Positions 35,528-44,360 of a stretch of 64,000 nucleotides of DNA are shown piece by piece. The position numbers were made by a program, and so were the translations under genes. Positions within the stretch are counted from its first letter, which is position 1; each line of letters opens with the position of its first letter. Under the pieces are notes generated by a model. The model did no database searches and was not told where the DNA came from. It saw only the letters and a program-made list of their open reading frames with translations. The DNA is from an uncultured Roseovarius sp. (GTDB lineage: Bacteria; Pseudomonadota; Alphaproteobacteria; Rhodobacterales; Rhodobacteraceae): positions 1,116,001-1,180,000 of the forward strand of contig CANMBU010000001.1 of the NCBI GenBank assembly GCA_947496175.1. The letters are read 5' to 3'.

Positions 35528-37624
35528 ATGACAAAGGTTTCTGGTCTTCGCGTCGCCGTTGATATCGGCGGGACGTTTACCGACACAGTTCTGGTGGATG
35601 GGCACGGAACCATCCTTTCCACCAACAAAACGCCAACCACTCCGACCAACCCAACGCTTGGTGCGCTTGAGGGTGTCAGCCTGGTTCTGCAGGACGCAGG
35701 GCACGATTGGCGTGACCTGACAGGCTTCATTCATGGCACAACTCTGGCCACGAATGCGCTGATTGAGCGGCGAGGTGCACGGGTTGCCACGATCACCAGT
35801 GCTGGGTTCCGCGATATTCTGGAGATCGGGTATGAGCGGCGCTATAGCCAGTACGACATCAACCTGCAAAAGCCTGATCTTTTAGTCCCGCGCAGCCGGG
35901 CGTTTACAATTGGCGGGCGGATCACGGCGACCGGTGATGAATACACGCCGCTTGATGAAGTAGCGGTGGCTGAGCTTGTGCGGCAGCTCGAGGACTCTAA
36001 CGCCGAAGCGGTTGCGATCTGTCTTTTGCACGCCTACGCGAACCCGGCACATGAACAGCGGCTCAAAGCGCTCTTGCAAGAGCAACGGCCAAACGTTTCA
36101 ATCTCTATATCCTGCGATGTCAGCCCCGAAGCGCGGGAGTTTGATCGTCTCTGCACCACCATCGCCAACGCCTATATTCAGCCTCTGATGGCCTCATATC
36201 TTGAGGATTTCCAAACTCGGTTTGCCGACCAGGGCGTAACATGTCCTATCTTGATGATGACGGCAGGTGGAGGCATGACCACCCTCAGTACTGCCGCAGC
36301 CCTGCCCATCCGGCTGGTCGAATCCGGACCTGCCGGGGGCGCTATCCTAGCCGCCCGTATCGCGGAACAGGTCGGGGCACAGGACGTGCTGTCCTTTGAC
36401 ATGGGTGGCACCACGGCCAAACTGTGCTTGATTGATCAATATCACCCGCAAAGCGCGCGTCGCTTTGAAATCGCGCGTGCAGAGCGGTTCATCAAAGGAT
36501 CTGGTATGCCGGTGCGCATCCCTGTGCTGGAAATGATCGAAATAGGCGCAGGGGGAGGCTCTATCGCGTCGGTGGATCGTTTGGGCCGGTTGCAAGTCGG
36601 TCCCGAAAGTGCGGGCAGTGAACCTGGCCCTGCTGCTTTCTCAAAAGGTGGGCTTGCTCCTACGGTGACGGATGCCGACGTTGTGCAGGGTCTGATCGAA
36701 CCGACGAGTTTTGCCGAAGGTCGTCTCGCGATAGATGTCGACGCAGCACGCACGATCATCAGGTCGGACATCGCAGAGCCGCTGGACACCATCGACGAGA
36801 ATGCGGCCGCAGGTCTCAGCGAAATTGTCGATGAAAACATGGCTGCCGCGGGGCGTATGCACGCCGTGGAGTCGGGCAAAGATCTTGGCGCACGCACCAT
36901 GATTGCCTTTGGCGGGAATGGCCCGCTTCATGCAACACGGGTGGCGCGTCGCGCGGGCGTGAGCCGCATCCTTGTGCCCAATGACCCCGGCGTCGGCTCC
37001 GCCGTTGGCTTCCTCTTTGCGCCTGTGTCTTTTGAAATCGTACGCAGTCGCTATAGCACTCTTGAAGATCTTGATGTCTCGGCAATCAATGCGTTCCTTG
37101 GCAGGTTGATCCAGGAGGCAAGTGACGTTGTCCGCGCTGGCGCACCGGAAGGTCACCTAGAGATCACCAAATCCGCGTTTATGAGATATCGCGGGCAGGG
37201 GCATGAAATTGAAATTCCTTTACCTTCTGGCGAGCTGCAAGCAGACCGCATCGCAGAGTTACAGGCAGCGTTTGAGGCAGAATACAGCGCGCAGTTTTCA
37301 CGGGCTGTGCCGGGGATGACGGTTGAAATTCTCAACTGGTTCGTGCGCGTGGCCAGTCGGGACACCCCACCAGGCAAACCCTCCGCCACGCCGGAAGTGA
37401 CCTGCGCCACACCCAACAGGCAAACGTCTGTCTTCTGCGAAGTGACCTCAAAAAGGCGTCCGGCCGCCGTCTACGACCGCGCGGCGTTGAGTCCAGGCAC
37501 AACGCTTGAAGGACCCGCACTGATCGTTGAGCCACAGACCACCACCTATGTCAGCGCGGATTTTTCAGCCAGGGTGGATGCGCTGGGCAATATCCTCTTG
37601 TTGAAGGAAGGGAGCGCGCCATGA
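35528..37624 (+). CDS. Hydantoinase/oxoprolinase family protein, subunit A (HyuA type)
   Basis: Large actin-fold ATPase subunit of the ATP-dependent hydantoinase/5-oxoprolinase/acetophenone-carboxylase group. 698 residues with VAVDIGGTFTDTVLVDGHG (about 9-27), FIHGTTLATNALIERRGA, the second phosphate loop SFDMGGTTAKLCLID, and GRMHAVESGKDLG. ATG 35528 gives the canonical N-terminus; an upstream TTG at 35483 is in frame. It overlaps the B-subunit start by 4 bases (ATGA). Substrate cannot be read from the sequence; the downstream genes suggest a cyclic amide or an amino-acid-derived acid. Confidence 0.88.
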   Translation: MTKVSGLRVAVDIGGTFTDTVLVDGHGTILSTNKTPTTPTNPTLGALEGVSLVLQDAGHDWRDLTGFIHGTTLATNALIERRGARVATITSAGFRDILEIGYERRYSQYDINLQKPDLLVPRSRAFTIGGRITATGDEYTPLDEVAVAELVRQLEDSNAEAVAICLLHAYANPAHEQRLKALLQEQRPNVSISISCDVSPEAREFDRLCTTIANAYIQPLMASYLEDFQTRFADQGVTCPILMMTAGGGMTTLSTAAALPIRLVESGPAGGAILAARIAEQVGAQDVLSFDMGGTTAKLCLIDQYHPQSARRFEIARAERFIKGSGMPVRIPVLEMIEIGAGGGSIASVDRLGRLQVGPESAGSEPGPAAFSKGGLAPTVTDADVVQGLIEPTSFAEGRLAIDVDAARTIIRSDIAEPLDTIDENAAAGLSEIVDENMAAAGRMHAVESGKDLGARTMIAFGGNGPLHATRVARRAGVSRILVPNDPGVGSAVGFLFAPVSFEIVRSRYSTLEDLDVSAINAFLGRLIQEASDVVRAGAPEGHLEITKSAFMRYRGQGHEIEIPLPSGELQADRIAELQAAFEAEYSAQFSRAVPGMTVEILNWFVRVASRDTPPGKPSATPEVTCATPNRQTSVFCEVTSKRRPAAVYDRAALSPGTTLEGPALIVEPQTTTYVSADFSARVDALGNILLLKEGSAP

Positions 37625-39279
37625 CGTCGATTCCAAAAACACGTCTGCAAGTGATGTGGAACCGCTTGCTGGCAGTTGTGGAAGAGCAGGGACAAGCCCT
37701 CATCCGTGCCGCCTTCAGTCCCATCGTGCGCGAAAGCGGTGACATTTCAGCAGGTATCTTCGATATACGGGGGCGTATGCTGGCGCAGGCGGTGACTGGC
37801 ACGCCGGGGCATATCAACACGATGGCCGAGGCGGTTAAAAACCTATTGGAGCGTTTCCCGATCCAGAACATGTTGCCCGGCGATATCTACATGACAAACG
37901 ATCCGTGGCTTGCGTCTGGTCATCTGAATGACTTCCTTTTGATGAAACCCGTGTTCCATAAGAACCGCGTTGTGGGGTTCACCTCCTGCACCTCCCACCT
38001 CGCCGATCTGGGAGGCAAGGGTATGGGGCCGGAAGGTTCGGACGTGTTCGACGAGGGCCTTCTGATCCCGCCCTGCAAACTGCTCGACGCCGGAGAGATC
38101 AACAGCTTTTTGATGGAGATTGTCAAAGCCAACTCTCGCGAACCGATTGCCAACGAAGGCGACATATATGCGCTCATCGCGTGCTGCGAAACGGGGGCAG
38201 AACGGCTAGCTGGTATGATGGTTGAGTTTGATCTGGATGATCTGGATACGCTGGCTGACTACATTATCGAAACCTCGAGGCAAGGTACCATCCAGGCGAT
38301 CGCCGAGGTGCCAAAGGGCGTGTACAGGTCTAAACTGATGGTGGATGGATATGAACATCACATCAAGCTGGCCGCGATTTTGACGGTGGCCGAGGACCAC
38401 ATCCTGCTTGATTTTGACGGAACCGATGGGTGCTCCGACAAAGGAATCAACGTGCCTTTGAACTATGCCACGGCCTATTCGGTCTTTGCCCTGCGCTGCA
38501 TCATCGGGTCGGACATTCCAAACAATGCGGGATCGCTTGAACCTTTCCGGGTGACTGGTCCCAAAGGGTGTATTCTGAACGCCCAACCTCCGGTGCCTGT
38601 GGCCATGCGCCACTCGCTGGGGCAGATGACACCGGACCTTGTCTATGGGTGTTTGTCCCAGGCGCTGCCCGACAAGGTGCCTGCCGAGGGCGCGTCTTGC
38701 CTCTATGACTTGCCCATTCGACACACACCCGAAGCGGCACGGGATGGCGGTGCGCATTTTGCATTGGAGTTGGTTTACAACGGCGGGACCGGCGCGCGGC
38801 CGACACGTGACGGCTTGTCGGCGACAGCCTTCCCAAGTGGCGTCTGGGGCAGTCAGGTTGAGACAACTGAGGCGACCGCACCTGTGCTGATCACCAAGCG
38901 CGAATTGCGCATCGACAGCGGCGGTCCGGGACAGCATCGCGGCGGGCTGGGTCAGCATATTGAAATTCAGTCGTCTGAGGAGGCTGAGTTTCTGGTGTTC
39001 CCATCTGTGGAACGCGTTCTGTTCGCGGCGGCTGGCCGACATGGCGGCAAGCCCGGAGCCAAAGGGCGTATGCGCATCGGGGAGGCGGGTGATGACCTGC
39101 CCAGCAAAGGCGAGTTTCGCGTGCCTGCCGGTGTTCCGATGATCCTTGAGACACCGGGTGGTGGTGGGTTTGGTTCGCCACAGGACCGAGCGAAGGAAGA
39201 CGTCGCGCGCGACCTTGCAGAGGGCCTGATCTCCCATGACGCGGCGCAAGAACACTATGGCTGGGAGGGCAAAAAATGA
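37621..39279 (+). CDS. Hydantoinase B/oxoprolinase family protein (HyuB type)
   Basis: Partner subunit of the upstream HyuA-type protein. 552 residues with RLLAVVEEQGQALIRAAFSPIVRESGDISAGIFD at the N-terminus, GHINTMAEAV, the family stretch GDIYMTNDPWLASGHLNDFLL, and a C-terminal GGPGQHRGGLGQ plus TPGGGGFGSPQDR. Length is normal for the family. ATGA overlaps exist on both sides, so A and B subunits and the aminotransferase are made together. Confidence 0.9.
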   Translation: MTSIPKTRLQVMWNRLLAVVEEQGQALIRAAFSPIVRESGDISAGIFDIRGRMLAQAVTGTPGHINTMAEAVKNLLERFPIQNMLPGDIYMTNDPWLASGHLNDFLLMKPVFHKNRVVGFTSCTSHLADLGGKGMGPEGSDVFDEGLLIPPCKLLDAGEINSFLMEIVKANSREPIANEGDIYALIACCETGAERLAGMMVEFDLDDLDTLADYIIETSRQGTIQAIAEVPKGVYRSKLMVDGYEHHIKLAAILTVAEDHILLDFDGTDGCSDKGINVPLNYATAYSVFALRCIIGSDIPNNAGSLEPFRVTGPKGCILNAQPPVPVAMRHSLGQMTPDLVYGCLSQALPDKVPAEGASCLYDLPIRHTPEAARDGGAHFALELVYNGGTGARPTRDGLSATAFPSGVWGSQVETTEATAPVLITKRELRIDSGGPGQHRGGLGQHIEIQSSEEAEFLVFPSVERVLFAAAGRHGGKPGAKGRMRIGEAGDDLPSKGEFRVPAGVPMILETPGGGGFGSPQDRAKEDVARDLAEGLISHDAAQEHYGWEGKK

Positions 39280-40358
39280 TAGCGCCACACCCGCATGTCG
39301 CCGCGATGGCGCCCTATGCATTGGCCGACCTGAGTGCGCCCGAGGGCAAACGGCTGATTTCGCTATCCCAAAACGAAAGCGCGCGGCCTCCGTCCCCCAA
39401 GGCGGCGCAGGCTATTCGCAAGGCCGCTGAAAATCCGCATCTCTATCCCGATCCGGATTGGAGCGAGCTGCGATATGCCCTGGCTGATCTGCATAGTCTC
39501 AATGCGGATCAGATCCTCTGCGGCAATGGATCACTCGACCTGATCGGATGCCTGGCGCGGGCCTATCTTTCCGCTGATGACGCGGCCTTGGCGCCAGAGC
39601 ATGCCTATCCGTTTTTCAAGACAGCCACTTTGACAACTGGCGCGCGTTTCGACACTGCCAAGGAAACAAACCTGTGCGCAGATATTGATGCTTTGTTGGC
39701 CGCGGTTCAGCCTGATACCAAGATCGTTTTCCTGGCCAATCCGGGCAACCCGACCGGCACACGCCTTCCTGGGGCCGAGGTTCGGCGCTTACGCGATGCT
39801 TTGCCCGAAACGGTGCTCTTGGTTGTAGATGAGGCTTATGGTGAATTTGCTGATCACCTGAACGAGCCGATGTTCGATCTGGTTAATCGAGGCGATACAC
39901 TGGTCTTACGCACATTCTCGAAGGCCTACGGCTTGGCGGGGATGCGTGTCGGATGGGGGTATTTTCCTCAGGATATTGCCGCGCAAATGCGCAAGGTGAT
40001 GAGCCCCAACAATGTTGCGCTGGCGGGTCAAATGGCGGGTTTGGCAGTTCTGAAAGATCAAGCCTATATGCGCGCGACTTGTGAAGAAACAGCGACTCTG
40101 CGGGATAACTTTGTCAAAAGGATGCGAACTGCGGGGCTACATGTTCCGGCAAGCTATACCAACTTTGCCCTCTTGCAGTTTGCCTCTGAAGAAACCGCGA
40201 GGCGCGTGGACCGCGCCATGCGCCAAGAGGGTATTTTCCTGCGAGCTCAGGGTGGTGCTGGCCTGCCCAATTGCCTGCGTGCGACGGTGGGTGTCGCAGA
40301 TGACATGGACCTTGCGGCAGAATTGATCGAAGCTGCGCTGCAGGAGGAAGCACCCTGA
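39276..40358 (+). CDS. Class I/II aminotransferase (HisC-like)
   Basis: PLP-dependent aminotransferase of the histidinol-phosphate aminotransferase subgroup. 360 residues with FLANPGNPTG (about 152-161), DEAYGEF, and the PLP lysine K216 in LRTFSKAYGLAGMRVGW. It is one of two PLP enzymes near this region, and its placement inside a catabolic operon argues against a histidine-biosynthesis role. The C-terminus has RATVGVADDMDLAAELIEA, typical of HisC-like proteins. Substrate unknown; a decarboxylase of the CobD type is less likely. Confidence 0.85.
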   Translation: MIAPHPHVAAMAPYALADLSAPEGKRLISLSQNESARPPSPKAAQAIRKAAENPHLYPDPDWSELRYALADLHSLNADQILCGNGSLDLIGCLARAYLSADDAALAPEHAYPFFKTATLTTGARFDTAKETNLCADIDALLAAVQPDTKIVFLANPGNPTGTRLPGAEVRRLRDALPETVLLVVDEAYGEFADHLNEPMFDLVNRGDTLVLRTFSKAYGLAGMRVGWGYFPQDIAAQMRKVMSPNNVALAGQMAGLAVLKDQAYMRATCEETATLRDNFVKRMRTAGLHVPASYTNFALLQFASEETARRVDRAMRQEGIFLRAQGGAGLPNCLRATVGVADDMDLAAELIEAALQEEAP

Positions 40359-41104
40359 TGGCTGCAGAGACACGAGGCCGTGCGCGTATTGGTGTGTTTG
40401 TGCCGTTTACAAACACCAATCTGGAGCCTGACATGATGATGCTCAGGCCGGAGGGCACGTCCCTGCATTTTGCACGCCTCGGGGGCTATGACGCAGATGA
40501 AATCCCGGATGAAGGGCAGATGGCCCAATTGGGTGCGTCGGATATGGAAGAGCCTTTACGTCTGATCCAGGGTGTAAGACCCGATGTGGTGATCTATGGC
40601 TGCACGTCTGCAACACTGGCGCATGGTCCGAAGTTTGATACAGACCTGCGGTCGCGTATCGCCGCGCAAAGCGGGGCCAAGACGGTGACCGCTGCCGGTG
40701 CTCTGGTCTATGCTTTGAAGAAGCTTGGCGCGCACCGCATTGGGTTTGCATCGCCCTATGTGCCCAGTCTGAACGATGAAGCCATCGCCTTTTTGGCCAG
40801 CGAAGGGTTTGGGACAGTCGGGCGTGCGGATGTTGATGGAGCCTTGGATAACGAAGGACAAGGCGCGCTCTTGCCTGAAGATGTTTTCGAGCTTGGCAAA
40901 CGCGCGGATCACCCTGAGGCCGATGCTGTCGTTTTGTCCTGTACGGATATGCGTGCTGTTGAAGTTATCGCCGAGCTGGAGGCGGAACTCGGCAAGCCGG
41001 TTGTCACATCCAACCAGGCGATGATGTTTCAGGTGATGGATACCGCTCATCTTGGCCCAGCACCCAAGGGCTTTGGCCAGCTTTTCGAAAGGATAAGCGC
41101 ATGA
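40358..41104 (+). CDS. Asp/Glu racemase superfamily protein (maleate isomerase/arylmalonate decarboxylase-like)
   Basis: 248 residues with two cysteines in the positions used by maleate isomerase: C82 in VIYGCTSATLAHG and C195 in VVLSCTDMRAVEVI. The N-terminus has GVFVPFTNTNLEPDM. Both Cys residues favour racemase or cis-trans isomerase activity; arylmalonate decarboxylase has only one. The start base is the last base of the aminotransferase stop, and the gene overlaps the next by 4 bases. In ectoine-degradation clusters a related protein (EutA) occurs, but its partners are not found here. Confidence 0.82.
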   Translation: MAAETRGRARIGVFVPFTNTNLEPDMMMLRPEGTSLHFARLGGYDADEIPDEGQMAQLGASDMEEPLRLIQGVRPDVVIYGCTSATLAHGPKFDTDLRSRIAAQSGAKTVTAAGALVYALKKLGAHRIGFASPYVPSLNDEAIAFLASEGFGTVGRADVDGALDNEGQGALLPEDVFELGKRADHPEADAVVLSCTDMRAVEVIAELEAELGKPVVTSNQAMMFQVMDTAHLGPAPKGFGQLFERISA

Positions 41105-42486
41105 ATCAGCATCTTAACCCTGTGGCTCTGCCCAGCGAGGCACATTTTGCGGCCATTGCCGATTTTGCCCTTGGAGCAGATTTGTCGATCCCAGACCATG
41201 CTCTGCAGCATTGTTCTACGTTGTTAATTGATACCCTGGGCGTTGCGGCGGGCGCGACTGTTTTGGAGGTTGGACATATTGCACGTGACTTCGCGGTTGA
41301 TTTTCATGCGGCTGGCAGTCCTGAAAATGCGGCAAGCATGCTCTTTGATGGTCGCAAGGTCAGTCTGCCCGGCGCGGCATGGGCGCTTGCCACGCAGATC
41401 GACAACCTTGATGGGCATGACGGGTTCAACAAGACCAAGGGGCATATCGGGTGTGCGGTGGTTCCAGCTTTGTTTGCCTTCGCCGAAACGCAGCCTGACT
41501 TGTCTGGCCCTGACGCGTTGCGTGCGCTCGCGATGTCCTACGAGATTGCGGCACGTGCAGGGTTGGCTCTGCATGCGACGGTGAGTGACTATCACACGTC
41601 TGGGGCTTGGAATGCGCTGGGTGTTGCGGCGTTGGGCTGTCGCTTGAGAGGGGCCAGCATCGATCAGCTTAGGCACGCGATGGGCATAGCCGAGTACCAC
41701 GGCCCCCGCAGCCAAATGATGCGCGAGATCGACAATCCAACAATGTTGCATGATGGGTCTGGCATGGGGGCCTTGGTTGGGTGCTCGGCCACACTGCTGG
41801 CGATGCGCGGGTTCACAGGCGCGCCTGCGATTACGGCGGAGGCAGACGAAGTGGCCGGGTATTGGTCTGATCTCGGGCAAAGCTGGACTGTCGCTGAGAA
41901 CTACATCAAGCCTTATCCAAGTTGCCGCTGGGGGCATGCTGCACTTGATGCCTTGCAGCAGGTGATGCGGGACAATCCCCAGGTCAATCAGAACAGCGTT
42001 GCCTCGATCGAGGTGCGTACCTTTGACGAAGCGGCACGGCTCTTTGCGGGTATGCCGGAAAGCACCACGCAGGCGCAGTACTCGCTGCAGTTTGTCATGG
42101 CGGTGATGCTCAAACACGGCACAGTTGCGCCTGCCCATATCGCTGGGGCTGGTTTGAAAGATCCGGAAATTGCAACGATTATCCCCAAGATCACAGCGAA
42201 GGCCGCACAGGCGCACAATGCGCGCTTTCCAGAGGGGCGTTGGTCGGATGTTGAAGTGGTGTTGACGGACGGGACACGTCTACAATCCGAAGACACACCT
42301 GCCAGTGGCGGGCCCGATGCCTGGAGGCCGGATGCCGATATTGAGGCCAAATTTCACAGTTTTTGCGAGGGGCGGCTGAGTGAAACCCGCGCCAAATCTA
42401 TCTGGGCCATGCGCGATGCGTTGCTATCGCCTGAGACGCGGTTTTCTGATCTTGCTAAACTCGTAAACCCGGATTGTGACGCATGA
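41101..42486 (+). CDS. MmgE/PrpD family protein
   Basis: 461 residues of the MmgE/PrpD fold, which includes 2-methylcitrate dehydratase, aconitate decarboxylase and iminodisuccinate epimerase. Family features: STLLIDTLGVAAGA near 40-53, the LDNLDGHDGFNKTKGHIGCAVVPALFA-type stretch (about 100-125), and YKPYPSCRWGHAALDAL with the conserved Lys-Pro-Tyr-Pro. It is not near prp or acn genes, and no methylcitrate-pathway partner is present. A hydro-lyase or epimerase step in the operon pathway is an inference. Confidence 0.85.
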   Translation: MNQHLNPVALPSEAHFAAIADFALGADLSIPDHALQHCSTLLIDTLGVAAGATVLEVGHIARDFAVDFHAAGSPENAASMLFDGRKVSLPGAAWALATQIDNLDGHDGFNKTKGHIGCAVVPALFAFAETQPDLSGPDALRALAMSYEIAARAGLALHATVSDYHTSGAWNALGVAALGCRLRGASIDQLRHAMGIAEYHGPRSQMMREIDNPTMLHDGSGMGALVGCSATLLAMRGFTGAPAITAEADEVAGYWSDLGQSWTVAENYIKPYPSCRWGHAALDALQQVMRDNPQVNQNSVASIEVRTFDEAARLFAGMPESTTQAQYSLQFVMAVMLKHGTVAPAHIAGAGLKDPEIATIIPKITAKAAQAHNARFPEGRWSDVEVVLTDGTRLQSEDTPASGGPDAWRPDADIEAKFHSFCEGRLSETRAKSIWAMRDALLSPETRFSDLAKLVNPDCDA

Positions 42487-43451
42487 ATGATAAGCTTCGC
42501 GTTGTCGTGCACAACGACAGCACAGACCCTATGATGGCGAAGTTGCACGAGGCGGCCCCCGATGTTGATGCGCGGGCCTGTCACTCGAATGCTGAGCTGG
42601 AAGATGCGATCGGATCGTTTCGGCCGGATGTGGTGTATTCCGTGCGATTTGATGTCAGCCAACCGTTCCCTCGTGACACCCTTTTGGGCGATGCCGGGCC
42701 TCGTTGGATATCCGTTGGCGGATCAGGATGCGATCACCTTGGCAAGTGGAATACAGAGCGCACAACCGTCACCAACTCAGCAGGTGTCGCCTCCGCCATG
42801 ATGGCCGAGTTCGTCTTTGGCTGTGCGCTGCACTTCACACTCGATATCCCGCGTCTGCAGCAGAATAAGGCTAACAAGACCTGGCCTATCCGGATGGTCA
42901 GCCCGTTGAGGGGCAAGACCCTGCTGATTGTAGGATTGGGTCAAACAGGTCAGGCCGTGGCGGCCCGTGCCAAGGCGTTTGGCATGCATGTTCTGGGCAC
43001 GCGGGCACGGCCCAGCCCCGTAGACCATGTCGATGAAGTGCATGCTGCGGATGATTTGCCCAAGTTGTGGGGGCAGGCGGATGTGATATGCGTTTGCGTT
43101 CCGCTGCTCAACTCAACACGCGGTCTGGTGGATCAGGCAGCGTTTGAGGCAATGAAGCCCACCGCCATTCTGGTTGACGTCTCGCGCGGTGGCGTGATTG
43201 TACCAGACGCAGCAATCTCTGCCATGACCAAGGGTCAGATCAAAGGGGCCGCGTTTGACGTCTTTGCAACAGAACCCTTGCCAGCCGGCAGCCCCTATTG
43301 GGATTTGCCAAATACGCTCATCTCACCGCATTGTTCAGCTGTGTATGAAGGCTGGGATCTTGCCTCATTTGACATGTTTCTGACCAATCTGAAACGCTGG
43401 CAAGCCGGTGACTCACTCAACAATATCGTGGACCCAAACAGGGGCTACTAG
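42483..43451 (+). CDS. D-2-hydroxyacid dehydrogenase
   Basis: 322 residues with the NAD-binding loop GLGQTG (151-156) and the catalytic triad R235 (DVSRGGVIV), E264 (FATEPLP) and H283 (SPHCSA). This family reduces 2-oxoacids or oxidises D-2-hydroxyacids. It lacks the usual serine-biosynthesis C-terminal ACT domain, so it is not a SerA. Position 5 of 7 by function suggests a redox step in the pathway. Overlaps its upstream gene by 4 bases and is followed by 15 bases before the aldolase. Confidence 0.87.
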   Translation: MNDKLRVVVHNDSTDPMMAKLHEAAPDVDARACHSNAELEDAIGSFRPDVVYSVRFDVSQPFPRDTLLGDAGPRWISVGGSGCDHLGKWNTERTTVTNSAGVASAMMAEFVFGCALHFTLDIPRLQQNKANKTWPIRMVSPLRGKTLLIVGLGQTGQAVAARAKAFGMHVLGTRARPSPVDHVDEVHAADDLPKLWGQADVICVCVPLLNSTRGLVDQAAFEAMKPTAILVDVSRGGVIVPDAAISAMTKGQIKGAAFDVFATEPLPAGSPYWDLPNTLISPHCSAVYEGWDLASFDMFLTNLKRWQAGDSLNNIVDPNRGY

Positions 43452-43466
43452 CGAAGGACATTTTTC

Positions 43467-44360
43467 ATGGCAGACCGTTTTTCCGGTGTGATCACGCCGA
43501 TCCTGACGCCCTATAACGATGATCTCAGCATCGCAGAAGATCTTTACTTGAGCCATGCCAGTGACTGCCTTGCTGGTGGGGTTCACTATCTATCACCCTT
43601 CGGGACGACCGGTGAAGCGCTCAGCAATACGATGTCAGAGCGGATGCACATGTTGGAGCTTCTGGTTGATAGCGGCACGGCGCGCGCTGATCAGCTGATG
43701 CCAGGCACAGGGCTTTGCGCCTTCGAGGACACGTTGATGCTCTGCAAACACGCCGTCGATTTGGGATGCGCGGCGGTGATGACATTGCCGCCCTTTTTCT
43801 TCACGCAAGCAAATGATGAAGGGTATTACCGCTACTTCAGCCAACTGATCGAAGCGGTGGGATCAGATGCCATGCGTGTCTGTCTTTATCACATTCCGCA
43901 AAACGCTGGTGTCGGAATATCACCTGAACTGGCTGCGCGGCTGAATAAAGCGTTTCCCGATATCGTCGTGGCCTACAAGGACAGTTCCGGCAATTGGGAC
44001 AATACGCAGGCTGTGATCGAGGCGGCCCCCGGTATCTCGGTTTTCCCAGGGTCTGAGAGTTTCATGATCGACGCGATGAAGCTGGGCGGTGGTGGCTGTA
44101 TTTCGGCCAGCTGCAACACGAACATGGTGGCCATCCGTGCCATGTATGACTTAGCGCGATCAGGCGATTGGGACGGTGCCAAAGCTGCACTCGTGCCAGT
44201 CAATGAGCACCGCAAAGCGATTCAGGACGGCGGTCTCATTCCAGCGCTTAAGGCATTTAAAGCGCTGCAATCAAAAGACGGCCGCTGGTTGAACCTGCGG
44301 CCGCCTTTGATGAATGCAGATCCGGCGCTTGGGCGCGCCTTGGCCGATACGCTTAGTTGA
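43467..44360 (+). CDS. DapA-family aldolase/lyase (dihydrodipicolinate synthase superfamily)
   Basis: 297 residues of the class I aldolase family that includes DapA, N-acetylneuraminate lyase and several 2-keto-3-deoxy-acid aldolases. Shows GTTGE (46-50), Y141 in CLYHIPQNAGVG and the Schiff-base lysine K171 in VAYKDSSGN. The usual lysine-pathway context is absent; it ends a catabolic operon, so cleavage or dehydration of a 2-oxo acid is more likely than dihydrodipicolinate synthesis. It converges on the M16 gene with an 8-base overlap of the coding ends. Confidence 0.87.
   Translation: MADRFSGVITPILTPYNDDLSIAEDLYLSHASDCLAGGVHYLSPFGTTGEALSNTMSERMHMLELLVDSGTARADQLMPGTGLCAFEDTLMLCKHAVDLGCAAVMTLPPFFFTQANDEGYYRYFSQLIEAVGSDAMRVCLYHIPQNAGVGISPELAARLNKAFPDIVVAYKDSSGNWDNTQAVIEAAPGISVFPGSESFMIDAMKLGGGGCISASCNTNMVAIRAMYDLARSGDWDGAKAALVPVNEHRKAIQDGGLIPALKAFKALQSKDGRWLNLRPPLMNADPALGRALADTLS

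Noticed and set aside
38206..39321. 371-codon open frame antisense to the HyuB-type gene
   Set aside because: It overlaps a recognised gene entirely and has the His/Arg-rich composition usual for antisense frames.
41224..42216. 330-codon open frame antisense to the MmgE/PrpD gene
   Set aside because: No domain is recognisable, and it is covered by a gene with clear family motifs.
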